A stretch of 64,000 nucleotides of DNA. Source: Lichenostomus cassidix. Its lineage: Eukaryota > Chordata > Aves > Passeriformes > Meliphagidae. Below the pieces are notes generated by a model. The model did no database searches. It saw only the letters and a program-made list of their open reading frames with translations, and had not been told where the DNA came from. Positions 14,791 to 27,639 of this stretch are shown here, in pieces (position 1 is the stretch's first letter; every line of letters starts with the position of its first letter). The stretch lies in contig CM039184.1 of assembly GCA_008360975.2 (NCBI GenBank), forward strand, positions 55,146,797-55,210,796, in the 5' to 3' direction. The translations under genes were made by a program, and so were the position numbers.

Positions 14791-17080
14791 CAGTGCAGGG
14801 TAAGCCTTTTTTATCTATCCTAATGCTCCTTGATCCAATATGTCAATTAAGAAATAGATATTGCAGAATTATTTTTCAATTAAAAACACTGAAAAAAGGA
14901 CTGAAATTGCAATACACTGCTTTAACTATAAATAGTCAGATATTTCAGATGAAAGAAAATGCAAGTCTCTGAATATTGAATTTCAACTTAATAAATATAT
15001 TCAGAGAAGTTTGAAAAATATTAAGATCCCACTGGCAGATAGAAGTCTCATTGCAGCTGTAATATTTCATCAAGTGTTAGATGGTTTATGTCAGTTGAGT
15101 GAAAGAAAAAGGGACTTTTACTGTATCAGCAGATTCCATCTGCATTTTCCAACTCAGTTATTGGCATGTGAGAAGGATATGATCATCAGGAAAAACAAAA
15201 AGTATACAATTAAATTTGTGGATCATCAATAATTTACTTAAGTTATGCTGACCTTCTCATTATTAATGTCTTAACATGCTTTAAAATTGTGGGGTTTATT
15301 CCCTAAGCAAAGACCAAATAACAAACAAACAACCCAAAAAACAATCTCTAAACCTATCTGCAATTCCAATTTTCACTACAGTGTGTTTATAAAAACACAT
15401 TGGTTGAAAAGCATCTGCTCTTTAACAAAGAGCATTTCATCTAGCATAAGATCTAGGATAAAAAAAAAACTATTCAAACACACTTTCTAGGGCAACATTA
15501 CTGCAGAAAGCATTTGTAGATCAACATTACAACAAAAAGCATTATGAAGGACCCAGAGTAAATTAAACCTTGTAGATAGCCTTGACTTTCTTTGATACAA
15601 TGAAACATATGGAAGTAGCTCTGTGCTGGGTAAAGTGGATAAGCAATTTTGCAGTAATGCTGTTTCCCTTCCCAATTTCCTATTCTTTTTGAAGAATTCA
15701 GACCATAGCTACTGCCACCAAAACACTGTATGTTGTCACAAACTTCCTTTTTGTTTTTTCATATAAAAGCTTGTATATCATTATCAAGAACATATAGACA
15801 AATCTGGCAAAACCACAATTTTTTTTCAACTACAATAATTTTTTGTTGATAAATTTCATATATATATAAAAGTAATTTTCTAAGAAAAACCTATCCTCTT
15901 TGTAAGAATGTACACTTTGGGAAATATTTTAAAAGGAAAAATAGATGTGTTTAAATGCTGTGTGAGTAACTTTAAAGAAGCTTTAAAACAAATTCAATGC
16001 ATTTGAAATGCTATATAAATCAACATTCAGGATGAAGGGTCAACAGGGGTTAAACTGTCTGTCCTTCTTGATTGCATTCATAAATGTCTTTTCTAGCTGT
16101 ACTTATAGAAGCAACTGCAGCATAACTTGGATATTAAAACCTCCAAGGAAACCAACAATAAAAGCTGCTAAGAATTTCACAAGGGTTTTTTTTTTTTCCT
16201 TAGGTGTTAATTAAATGATCATTTAACACTGAAATGTAAACACAACATTTTCATCTACTGACAGCATAGCCTATTATAAATCCAGGGCAATAAACGTCCT
16301 AGTGTTAATACTCTGAACCAAGTTCCCACAACACACTAAGATGCCTTGTCGTGTCTAAGGTTAAGCATCTAGACACAAAACAAAGATTGTGCCTACTCGA
16401 CTTCCAGTTCAATTTTCCCATCGCCCAGTGACCTAGGTAACACTTTGAGCAATAAAGAATAAATTTAATTTCTCCAGCATTTTGTGAGGATTAGGAACAA
16501 TTGTTGGCCTGCAATGACTTTTTATCCTTGGATTCTTTCTCCTCCAGAGCATTCCCCCAGTTCTAAAAGAAAATTCTGATGGTTTAAGACACAGAACAAA
16601 CAGAACTTTAAATTAGGCTTTTTTCAATCAATTGGAACTGTTGGAGGGGAAGCAATCAACTTTTCTTTGGACTTTTCTCAGCTATTCAGTTACTTTAGGC
16701 TTTAATCTTCCACTTACACAATTATCTTAGTTCACAAGATGATTATTTATGCTTGGGGTCAAAGTACCAAAACCACAATAGCTAAAGGAGACCTCTCAAT
16801 TACTCTGCATACCACCACACTATTTTAATAGAGTTATGCCTTGGGTAATTAATCTGATTCATGCTTTCAAATTAGACATATTTAAATGCCAGCAACTAAT
16901 AGCATAAAAAAATTTAAATGACACAGATATTTGTGTTGGTTGAGAATTATTGCCATAAGTCTTTTTTTTTTTTTGTTTTCCTTGGTATTTAACATAATTT
17001 CCCAGTTAAGGTTAAAAGTGACTGAAATGTATCGGAGTGTTTGCTGTAATGAAAAAAAAAAGTCACTAGGTATAAGCATC

Positions 17081-17142
17081 ACACAATCATAAAATATTCT
17101 GAGCTGAGAAGGACCCACAAGGATCCAAGTCCAACTCCTGGA
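17081..17142 (-). mobile_element. CR1 LINE 3'-tail fragment
   Basis: On the plus strand the text reads like the reverse complement of a CR1 3' end: an AATCATAAAATATTCTGAG stretch, then GAAGGACCCACAAGGATC, then AAGTCCAACTCCTGG. This is the hallmark avian CR1 tail in antisense orientation. It is short and diverged, a typical 5'-truncated dead copy. Confidence 0.75.
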
Positions 17143-19477
17143 TATGCTAATAGATGCCTTTTGCTGAAATTAGTCAACTACATCACTCATTAATGCAGTT
17201 TACATAAAGAGTTAGTGGTCTTTCCAGATCAGAATTAGTTTACAGCCCCAACAGTCCATCCAATCAGCCATTTCATCCCAGAGAAAAAGAAATGTCGCTC
17301 GTAAAATATCAAAAAAAAGTGGTTTTATAACTAAAGAAAAAAGGGCAAATTCAACCACAATTCAAAGACAGCTTCCAATTATCTCAAAAGTAAACAAACT
17401 AAAAATCCATACCAAGAGCATAATTTTGCAATAAAACTGTTTGTTTCCTATTTTAAAAATTTCATACTATTATTGATACTGTTATCCAGTAACAATATTT
17501 CACCTTATTTCTGTATATTTGGTTCACCTTTTTTTTCCTGCACAGCACCATAGCAGGTGAAGTAGAAATACAAAAGAAAGCATAGCTCAGGAAAGGCCTA
17601 TAGATTAAGAGATTCTGTAACAAAGGGCAGGAAGAGTAACATAGTGAAGTTAGAAGTCCAGTAATTACACAGTGACAACACATTTTACTTTTTTTTTTCT
17701 GACTACATTTCAAAAGTTCATTCTGGTTCTACCAACATTTCCACTCAGCTGAATGTAAGGCTGAATGCTTGCTGTTGCTAGGATATAGCTACTGCAAGTT
17801 GTACACCAAATGCATATATGCAATATTTGCTCCTTTGCTCAAAAAAATCAATTACCGTCTGAATTGTACGCATTTTTGCAGCACTTCCAAAAATCCCTCA
17901 AATTACATCTTGCCATATCAGTAAGGCTTATGTCTGAACTAATGCTACAGTGTTTCTTTTTTTGTTTGTTTTGTTCAGTATTTTGTGATGACAGAGTTTT
18001 CAATTTTGAAACATTATAGCAGAGAATGAAAGCTCAAGGTAGAAACGGCAGAAAAAAGAGGTGGTAGGACCAGAAAAAAGAGGCACATTGAAGTAAAATT
18101 GCATAAAGTATTGGAGCTCCCAATGTCTCTACATTAAAAACAAGCAGGTAACAGAAGTAACAGTCTTTATAATGTCTCACAGAAGTTTATCTCCCTAGGT
18201 CTTCCATACCAGAAATGAATGCCAGAGAAAAGATATTACAAACCTGGCAGAGAGGTAACATGTTTGTAGTTACTTTGGTTTATTCTCACACATAGTGAAT
18301 CTTAACAAGCATATTTTAATACACAATTTTTTTCTTTTTTAGATAGGCCTGTCTGTCTACAGGTTGGGATTATAGCAAAAATAAACTCACAGAACTGTAA
18401 TTGGCTGTGGCCATGCAGCATAAGAGGTCCTATTCACCCCGAAAACATTCCATACTCAGGCAATAAAGCCTCTTGTTAGCAAAAATGCACTAGTGTAGCA
18501 AATCAGTAAATGTGCTTCCACACTGCAAAAAAGATTAGTAATTACTCATATACTAAAGACTTCTTTTTAATTACCGGCTTACAATACCACAAAGAACTGT
18601 ATACTCATTTATATCTATACTAATATGCAGTATCTCTTCATTAAATAATTTTTAAATATAGTTATGTTCTAAGAACTTTACTCACAGATCAAGGGTGATG
18701 CTAACAAAATAATGATAGTATTTAAAAACTAACTAGCAGTAGAATTGCTACATTCTTGCCAACTAAACTTAATTGTCTAGATAAAACAATTCAAATGTTC
18801 TTGTACTTGAACTAAGCAATTGTGGTAAAAAAAATACAAGTCAAAACACAATCCAGCTTAATACAATGTAGGGAAGACTTATTTGTTTCCATTCAGCTCT
18901 AAAATGATAAGATTTAATTCTATCACATAAAAAAATGGAGCGGTCTTGTGTGTATGCTGGTAGAATAGACCATAACAAATCATAAAAACTCAAGTGACTA
19001 AGATACCTCAACACACTATCCTGGGGAGGATATAGCAACAAGGTAGCTTCATAATTCATGTTCAAATAAATCTCTGTTAAACTGTTGTCCATCCAGCCTA
19101 TGTCTGGAATAATGTGGAGCACACTGTACTGTTACTGCAGCACGTACACCAGTGGAAACCAACCCACTGCACTTACCTGACAGCAGTTCTGTTAACAATC
19201 TACTTTCAAAAGCAGAAAAATTCTTCAGTATTGCCTTTTGTAAAAGGGAAACTCATTTTTGCTCCTCATTGGATTTAACACCCAGAGCAGGTGTTTGCAG
19301 TTGGAATATTTCAGAGGCTTTGAGATAAGGAGCATTTTTCCAATGAGTGATTCCTTTATTGAGCTGTTAAGATGGATTCAGACTGAAGGTAAGTGTCTTT
19401 TCTACAAAATTATGACCAGAGTCTCACTTACCATGATTACTATTAAAAGGAATATGACAAAAGCATAAATTACACCT

Positions 19478-19550
19478 TAACAATAGGTTAAGACATAACT
19501 TATGTAACAATAGGTTAGTCCTATGTATTTATGTAACAATAGATTAGTCC
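19478..19550. repeat. Three-copy tandem repeat, 27-29 nt period
   Basis: TAACAATAGGTTA begins at 19478 and 19505, and a one-base variant (TAACAATAGATTA) begins at 19534. The spacers between these cores are related (ending in TTATG), so the whole block is an imperfect tandem array. Confidence 0.8.
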
Positions 19551-19636
19551 AGCACTTAAAAATATTTAAAAGTCCTTGTTCTAGCATCTTACATGCATGA
19601 TCTTATTACCTTTTTTCCCTTCCTATCTGATGTGAT

Positions 19637-19690
19637 TTGTTTTGCCTTTTTGTTTTTTCTTTTTTTTTTTTTTTTTTTCCTTTTTTTCCT
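19637..19690. repeat. T-rich tract
   Basis: About 50 nt of nearly pure T (A on the minus strand) directly next to the CpG-bearing block at 19,690-20,060. It could be a simple repeat, or the poly(A) tail of a minus-strand retroposed sequence. Confidence 0.85.
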
Positions 19691-20060
19691 CTCGGCAAAG
19701 GTGAAAGCAAAGCCCAGCTCAGCAAGTGATGCACAGAGCACCTCGAGCACCGCACAAGTTCCCCGCGCCGGAGCGGAGCAGCCAGGCTGAGCTGGCGGCC
19801 GGGATGAGTAATGATGTCGGTGCGGCCGGACAACGGTAACCCTGGCAACTGCAACCTGCAATTCCTGCCCAGCCATTGTGCGATTTATTGTGGCAGGGGC
19901 CAAAGAGGCCAAGAGTAAAATGAAGCAGAGAACTATGGTGTCTGACACATCTAGTACCACACACTTTAATCATAGCTGGCAGAAATTAATTCAGGAGGAA
20001 TTTTTGCAAGGGCCCCCCATACAGCATTTGTTGTTGTTGCTGCTGCTGCTGTTCTGGCCT
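19690..20060. promoter_or_regulatory. CpG-bearing intronic island with an RFX-type X-box (candidate enhancer or alternative promoter)
   Basis: In a long AT-rich intron this block has clustered CpGs (notably 19,741-19,835) followed by a low-variation-looking AT-homeodomain-type stretch (AATTAATT near 19,985). The 14-mer GTAACCCTGGCAAC at 19836-19849 fits the RFX X-box form GTNRCC-N0-3-RGYAAC. It ends in (TTG)4(CTG)4 at 20028-20051. It is bounded on the low side by a long T-rich tract (19637-19690). Function is inferred; an old retroposed insertion is the main alternative. Confidence 0.4.
20028..20051. repeat. Compound trinucleotide microsatellite (TTG)4(CTG)4
   Basis: Uninterrupted TTG and then CTG trinucleotides at the edge of the CpG-bearing intronic block. 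Confidence 0.9.
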
Positions 20061-23000
20061 AAGACAATTTTTTAAGGTTGGGGTTTTTTTTCCCTGTAAT
20101 TATTTGCTGTTAGGAATTTTTTTAGTGACTAACAGACATCTCAAAAGTGATGTTTGTTAATCAGACATTAAGTGTTGGGGTTTTTTCCCTTTAGAGGAGA
20201 AACATTCACAGTGTGCACCTTCAAATACACACATTAGAAGAACAACGTGTATCAGACCACATTCACTACAAAGTTTGATTTTTGTTTGTTTTTTTCTTTA
20301 CAAAGCCAACATTGCCTAACCTATACGACAGATACTACTCAGTAAGGAAACTTAACCACATTCCAAGCACGAGAAATGTAAATCAAAAGGGACAAGCTTT
20401 GTGCATGTAATTCAATAACCTTTACATGCCACTGATTAATAAAGGTATCTTTTAAAACTGATTTTTCAAACAGCTTGGGTCCAGCACTCAGTATCCTGCA
20501 GCAAACAGCAATCAATGAACTGTGATCTAACCAGCCAAAGTAAGCAGTCAAAATCTATTTGCCTCAGATAAGCACTCACTAGGCTGTAGTAGTTCTCTGT
20601 GCTAAGGTACCATCCTTGACTCCACTAAACTTAGTGTGAGTGGGCACACAGGTCACCACAGAATCCATCTCCTCCTTGCAGGAATACTACTTGTTGAGCA
20701 ATAATTTAATTTATTATCCCAGGGGATTTACAACAGCACCTTTATTTTAATGGTATCGCACCAAAACAGAGAGGTTCATGTACATTGTGCTTTGAGAGAT
20801 TGCTTGCAAGGTAAGATTAATATACCAAACAGCATTCTTCATTCTATTTTTAGCATTAACTACTTCCTACTTAAATATTTATGTCAAAACACCTTTGCAG
20901 AGAGCTCTTAATGAGAAAATGAGCTTCTGTTTTGACTAAAATTACCCATTTTAACTAGCTCCAGGAGATTTCTTGGAAGACTGCTAAACTGGAAAGAAAG
21001 TAGCCTGAAAAATAATTTAACTACCTTTGAAATTAAGTGTCTTTAGACACAGAAAATAATGCACTGTCTCTTTTAAATTCTCAACCTATTGCTTTCCTTT
21101 ACTTACACTTCCCATCTGTCAACAAGTGCTTGTAATTTTATTACACTGTCCTGTAGTTTATGCAGAGTTGGTATTATTTTACAGAGTTCTGTTAATGGAC
21201 TGGATAAATGGTAATGCTATTTAAACTAGTCTCCTGCTCCAGCAAACACAGCTGCAACTGTACTACTATTTCTAGGCAAACATCTTGACCTGAACACGCA
21301 GTGCTCTCTCAACCCGTCCAAAGAGAAATTGGAGCAGACAGCAAAGGGAAAGCATAGCCGGCCGCTGGCGGCAACCAACTGTGTCGAATCATAATTCATA
21401 TACAGTCTAACCTCTTTCTTTTATATTGCATTTAGCCTACACAACAAGCATATGTGCTTCTTCACCTGGCATCTCATTTACAGCCAGGGGTCAAATGGTA
21501 ATTATTATTCACAGAAGCTCAATAGTATGTTGAAACCTTGCAGTACACACATTGCTTGATTAGCTGTTAAATGCCAAAAATAAATACTAAACCAAAAGCA
21601 AAATATAGATATTATTGATCATGTTTAGAGAATGTTAATTCTCCTTAGAAAAATATTTATTTGGATGTAAATACATCTAAGCATATACAATGATACAACA
21701 AATCACTTTATACTCCTCAAAGGGAACAAGCTGTAGCTTGTTATATTATCTGAAAACTGACCACAAACATTTAACTAACATCACTGCCTTTGTTGGCCTG
21801 ACATTTTTTTAATTACAAATTTAGCGCTAAGCAGCTGTATATTTTTACTATCATTCATATTGTCTTTTAAACATGAATACATTATAACCAGACATTCACT
21901 TTCATGGTCTGATCAACAATAACCCTTAGGCAGAGGAAATTTAATACTGTGAAGCCAGTGATCTCTTACTTTCTCCATATATGCTATGAGCAGTTGTGTG
22001 CTTTATGTCAAAGGACATTATAGATTTAAGACTAGCATCTATCAAATACACAATTCTGAAATAAATATATTCAAATATGATTTGCTTGAAGTGTGTATCC
22101 ATTTTTTGCCTGCAATTTATGGCTCATTTCTATTTTATATGAATCTAGGTAGCAACCATTATACTATAGGTGAAATAATAAAATTATCATAAATCCCACT
22201 CATTTCCTTCCCGACAGAAGTAATGTCTTTACCACAGCTGATGGAAATTATAAGAGACTCAATTGCTGATCTATAGTACCACATTTGAATATATTATAAT
22301 ATTATAGCAGAGCAAAATATTTTTGTTTGTCAGGATAAAAGCCTTCAGCAGTTTTCTGGCCCAATCATTTAACAATTCATTACACCTACAGGAAAGTTCT
22401 GGAAACAAAGTATACATCCAAAGAAAAAGCACGAAACAAAATACACAAAGCTAAATGTTTACGATAATAAGAGTAATTTTCAATTTCCCATTGCATATTG
22501 CTATAAGAAGTGAGAAAAGAACTATTATTTTACAATAGTAAAGTAAAATCAACACCTAAAAGTAGAAGCTTCAGTATCAAATTTATTCTCAAAGATAATT
22601 CCATATACTAAAGTGAAAACAAGAGGAATCCAGCTTTCCTCCACCTTCACTTTTATTTTTCCAAGCACACAGGTGATGAAACCCAATATTAATCACCAAT
22701 TTCAACAGCAGAAATCTCACCTGGAGTCTAATGAAATGTATCAAACACATATTTAATTAAAACAGGCTGAATTGGTACAACCTTTCCAACGCCTACTTCA
22801 ACGTGTCATGTTTTATCCCTTCCACAGCACATACTGTAACTTAAATGTACCTTAAAATTTATTTTGTTTGTATTAACCAGAATCTAAACTTTATTCCACA
22901 TTTCAACTGCAACAGAATTAAGTAGCCTCTTAGAAAGGACAACGGGTTGAAACATTTATTTTCAAATATTGCCAAGAGTTAAAGCATTATCAAACCAAGT

Positions 23001-23589
23001 AATACAGTCAAAACAAAAACTCATTACTCAGTTTGTTGTCATTATTATTTAAGATAAAGCATTTTATAGCTTCTTCCCAGAGATTGAGTTATTACCTTTG
23101 GTGTCTCTGTGAAGGGACACAGGAGAGACATCTCTACAGACCTAGCATTTGCCAATGCTGTAATTTTTTCTGGCTAAGTGTGTACACCCACAAAAGTAGA
23201 CCATCACAAAACCAAAGTGCTTTTACAGTGGTGCATCTCTGGGTAAGAATCTCCACAGGCATTTTTTATTTAACATAGAAACAATTAAAAAACCCAAACA
23301 AACCACCAAACACGAGAAAAGGAAGGTCAAACTATTCTTCCAGCAAAACTTCCTTCCAGAAGTGGGAATCAATGGCAATACTCTCATACCATCTGACTTA
23401 GATGTAAAATAAAAATTTTAAAAAATCTTACAAAGCAGTCAAAGAAAGCACTCTGCTTAAACACCACCAATATTCTAAGACACATTTTAGCCCTGTTTGA
23501 GGCAAAAGACAAAAAACCTAATGCAACACACAGTAACAGATCAAATCCGAATTTTCCCAAATAATAGTTATTGGGCCATGCCTACTTAC

Positions 23590-23661
23590 AGCCTGTATAA
23601 CTTCGGCGTCCCCAGAAAAAGCAGCTCAGAAAGCAACTGGAGGTTATTTCTGTTTAGGCGC
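23590..23661 (-). CDS. SLIT2: SLIT2 coding exon 4 (third leucine-rich repeat of D1)
   Basis: A 72-nt exon coding residues 108-131, reading RLNRNNLQLLSELLF then LGTPKLYRL. The human module, from memory, is RLNRNHLQLFPELLF then LGTAKLYRL, so four positions differ (H to N, F to L, P to S, A to P). The LRR frame is otherwise kept. The acceptor is a strong pyrimidine tract followed by CCAAAG, and the donor is AGGCT then GTAAGTA. Phase 2 at both ends matches exons 1-3. It lies 16.2 kb downstream of exon 3. A plus-strand open frame over this exon is its antisense shadow. Confidence 0.95.
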
Positions 23662-26600
23662 CTTTGGAAAGAAAAAGAAAAAGTTGTGTTAAATTACAAA
23701 TGCTACAGCAATGCAATGCAACCACTTTGAGTTGGAATCCCAGTGCTGTAACAAGCTAATTTTAAAGACCAGAAAGGTCCATTAGCGGAGACATGGTCCA
23801 GTAGTAAATTTACCATGGACTAATTACATTTTCTGGTTTCCCTCAACAGACCATATTACCTATTTTATGAAAGATTTTGAATCTCTGCAGTATGAACCAA
23901 TCACTAAGTCAGGACTCCACCCTGCATAAAAAACATGAAAGCTAAAAATACAAAATCAGCAGTGTAAATTCAATTCCCCACCAACTCTATGTTCCTCTTA
24001 GTATAATGAAGCAGATAGACATTTTGTGACCATGAAGAGGTTCAAGGAGCATGTATCAACTGTATACACTTTCTATAACAAGATAATATGTCTAAAGATC
24101 CAATAACCTATTTATATAAATTTAAAAAGCAAAGGAAGCTGTTACAGAAACCCTGATCAAATACAAGTCAAAAAACCCCAAGGAATCACAGCTTATATTT
24201 GGCATTGCAGGGAGTTTTTTCCTGCAGTTTTTTTCTCTTTAACTGTAAAGATAGAAACTTTGAGGAAGCTAAATTAAAAAAAAAAAATAGAACACTATCA
24301 GCTGTACATAAGTCAGCGTACCAAAGGAAAAGTGCAACTGAAACCTGGAAGGTGCCCGTTTTTCTGTGAAGATTCTCCCTGAGCATGCTGACCAGGGCCA
24401 CAGCTGCTCAGACTGAGGTGACAAGATCAAAGCCCACTGTATTACACCCATAGACAACAGAACAACCACGAGCCAAGGCAAATATATTCTATCTTTATGA
24501 TCTTTTCTTAACATACAATGCAGATTATTCTTTCTACTGTGTGTAAATAACAGCCCTGGAGTGTACAGTCATCGCAGTCAAGAAGTCAGACTCAAAACAT
24601 GTTTTTGGTTGTTTTTAAGCAATGCACCACATGTGCCACCTGCCATTCAAGCGAAGCAACCTACTAGAAAAAACTGTTTTGTCCCATAGAATTTATCACA
24701 ACTCACTGTTAGCAATGCACAAGCCTCATCAATACAATAATTCAGGGCACTTGTGAAAACCAGACAGCATGGGACTATCTGATCTATATATAAATTGTTA
24801 CAGTGGTTACACTACGTACATCAATAAACTGCTATCAAGACATTCCACAAGGTGAAAAATAAGTAGTGAGCATCAGTTTTGCAAAATTAAGTTTTAGAAT
24901 TTTGTAAAGGCCCAGATTTTTCCTGTTTCTTAGTCTTAGGGCTGAATTTAAATAATTAAGCCTATTTAGCCTCCCAGAGATAATTTTTGTAAGCCTTGTT
25001 CCATATAAAGGTCTTTTCAGTTTAAAGGTTTTTCCAGAAATTCCCGTGTAGATACATACAGACATTCAAAATCCAATTTTACATAGTTCCATGGTTTAGT
25101 TCACTTAAGTTATTGCTCCCTTAAAGCTCGATGTGACTACTTATGAGTGAAATAACCTGAGAAATATTTTTGTGCACATAGAGGTTTGCTACCACATTTC
25201 AAGTCATAAGAAAGCAGTCAGCTTTTTGAGTTCTAGATATCCATAATTCTCCAGTCTTAAGACTGTCAGATTCCCTTGTGTTAGTCAAGCACCAGAAATC
25301 CTGATTTCTCCGAGCAGAAGAAATCTAAATCACACATTTAGAGATTAAAAGAAAATTTAGAGTGAAAAAAAACAAAAAAGCAAAGACTGCACTACTGGGG
25401 TAAGAGAGATGAGTGACAATGCATTTTAATAACTGGGAAAAAATGCTTAATCCAGCACAAAAAAAAAAAAATCTGTATTGTGATCTCGCAAGTCACACTT
25501 CCAAATTAGTAGAAGAAAAATTTCCCACATAAAAAAGAAAGGCAGAGCTCTGAATAAGTTAATGACTAGTTGAAGACTTCTGATTTGAACCTCTGATTTT
25601 TTGAGAAGAAAACAATACCTACATAAAAACAAGAAAGTGATATACTTTACTGTTGCTGTATCTACTGCATTTTCAAAATAAGATTAATTTTAAAATAGAC
25701 ATTTTGTGACCTGCAGTAAATGTATGTATAAAAGCATATGCCAAGACCACAGAACTGAAGTAGAACACAATTGTTTCAAACTGTTATATTTACAATCCAA
25801 AGAGATCTTGAAAATGAAAAAAATGAACAAATGATTAAGTAAAAAAAGAAATAAAATTCATTCACTGCTTCTCCTTTACAATACTTCAGAAAGATACTTC
25901 AGTCACTCTTTACATCTAACAAGTTATAGCAGATGCTTTTAAAAGAGCAAATCTGCCAAGTTTTCCATATGGAGATTTTATGAACTATACTTCACTGAAA
26001 TACATTTTTCAAGGCTGCAGTAAGTAGCTCCATCTAAAAAAATGCTATGAAAACATACATGAATGGGAAAAATAATGCAGAGCAAGTCTGAAACATAGCC
26101 TAGTATCAGAGAACACATCAATTTTCTGTTCAACAGTCACCAGAAAGAGTTTCTAATCTTTGGAAAGAGCCATACAAGGACTCCAAAAAAACATATAATT
26201 ACTATTTAAAATGGTTCACTATTTTACATGGTTCTCCAATAGCTCCACTTTTGCAAGTGACCTGATGTTTAATTTTGGCTCAAATAACACTTATCCAGAA
26301 CACACAAACACAATGCAACAAGAGTGAGTGACAAAGATATGATCCTCTTTCTCTCTAGAGCTGAAATCCAACATAAGCACAGTGGATCACAGAACCCAAG
26401 ACTAGGTTTTAAAGAACTAGAGCTACTTTGAGCAAAACCAACCAGAAACAGTCCACCTCATCTTCCTTCAATGTGTGTTGGCAGACACTTTGGCACAGCT
26501 ACCTAGCAGGCTGTGTTTCCCCCAGGACAATGTGAGAGGAGAGATTTCAGTTTCACCAACTGAACTGCCCCCCCAGAACTGACATGAAGCTCAAAGTGAA

Positions 26601-27639
26601 GTACTGAAGAAATAGTGATGAGATATTCCATACTGCTACTATTTAATTTTCCAACTGAGTTATAAACATTTGTGTTTCTCAAACAGAGAGCTCAGAGGAG
26701 ATGCAGCATTAGTGGTGTGAGCTACAGAAAGTGTACTGAAGAATCTCTTCTAACACTGAACGTGGACTGTAAAGTCCTTTGGTAGTGTCCATGAGGCTCC
26801 AATATCATACAATCCTTTCAATTTAGCACAGTTGCAATTCAAATATACATAAGTTTATCTTCTGTTGCTGAATGCATCCTCAGGAAGAGATTGGGCAAAC
26901 TTACACAGGCAAATTCTTGAGTTCTTCACAATGAATTCAAGCAAAGTCCACATACTACCTGAAGTATACAAAGTATTTCAAATACTTCAGCTTAAAGTTC
27001 CCAGAGCTCAGTCTTCTAGACACAGTAAAGACTAGAAAAGCATCCTCAAAGTGAAATGATGGAAGAAGTATACAAAGATTTAAGAACCAAGAAGAAAAAT
27101 CTTTGACAAATGAGCATGTGAATATACTCATTAAAGGAAGTTCAATACCAACAGGCAGATAAAAAGACAAAGAATAAGTAACAATTTGAAGCAGACAACA
27201 GTAAGGTGAGCAAAAAAATGTGGCTTAAGTTGAGCTAGTGGTTCTAAACAACAGGCTACTTTAGCTGGAATTGGTATATATCTGAGTTTTACTTGTCTTC
27301 TGTATGCAGCCAGAGGATATGTAGATGATGACAGATAGAAGAACACTGCAGGGAGAGCACATTACATTTGTAGCCGCAACACATCCTAACCTATTTAAGT
27401 TTGGCCATGCCACAAATCCATCCTGATGTCTCTCTCAAGTTTTCATGTCACAATAACTATGATCCAGTAGTAATCATGCATGAAGGAGGAAGGGAGAAAA
27501 AAAAAATCTTGATTGCACTAGGTACAATGTAATCATCTGCAATTGCTATCATTCACATCTATTTGTTTCAGACTTGTCACAGCCTTCACTGCAACTTGTT
27601 TCTGATCCCACTGTATCAACTCTGCAGAGCCAGGGAAGG

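Larger units (their letters stand above)
1..23589 (-). other. SLIT2: SLIT2 intron 4, partial (at least 23.6 kb)
   Basis: Everything below exon 4 is intronic as far as I can see. The expected next module (beginning DLSENQIQ in human, from memory) was searched for by eye on the minus strand and not found, so exon 5 is probably beyond position 1. The intron is AT-rich and carries a short minus-strand CR1 tail at 17.08 kb, a tandem repeat at 19.48 kb, a CpG-bearing island at 19.69-20.06 kb and motif-dense patches near 8.95-9.13, 16.24-16.88 and 21.30-21.56 kb. A segment at about 14.0-14.8 kb has higher GC. Other stretches show no recognisable feature. Confidence 0.8.

Noticed and set aside
20581..20680. 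Possible further LRR exon (a sequence like the AGGCT-type exon end)
   Set aside because: Reverse-complement translation gives no LRR pattern and the donor is not consensus.
1..23589. miR-218-1, which is hosted by SLIT2
   Set aside because: From memory it lies in a much later SLIT2 intron, and no matching hairpin was noticed here.
23497..23730. 77-codon plus-strand frame over exon 4
   Set aside because: It is the antisense shadow of the SLIT2 exon, which has consensus splice sites and LRR sequence on the minus strand.
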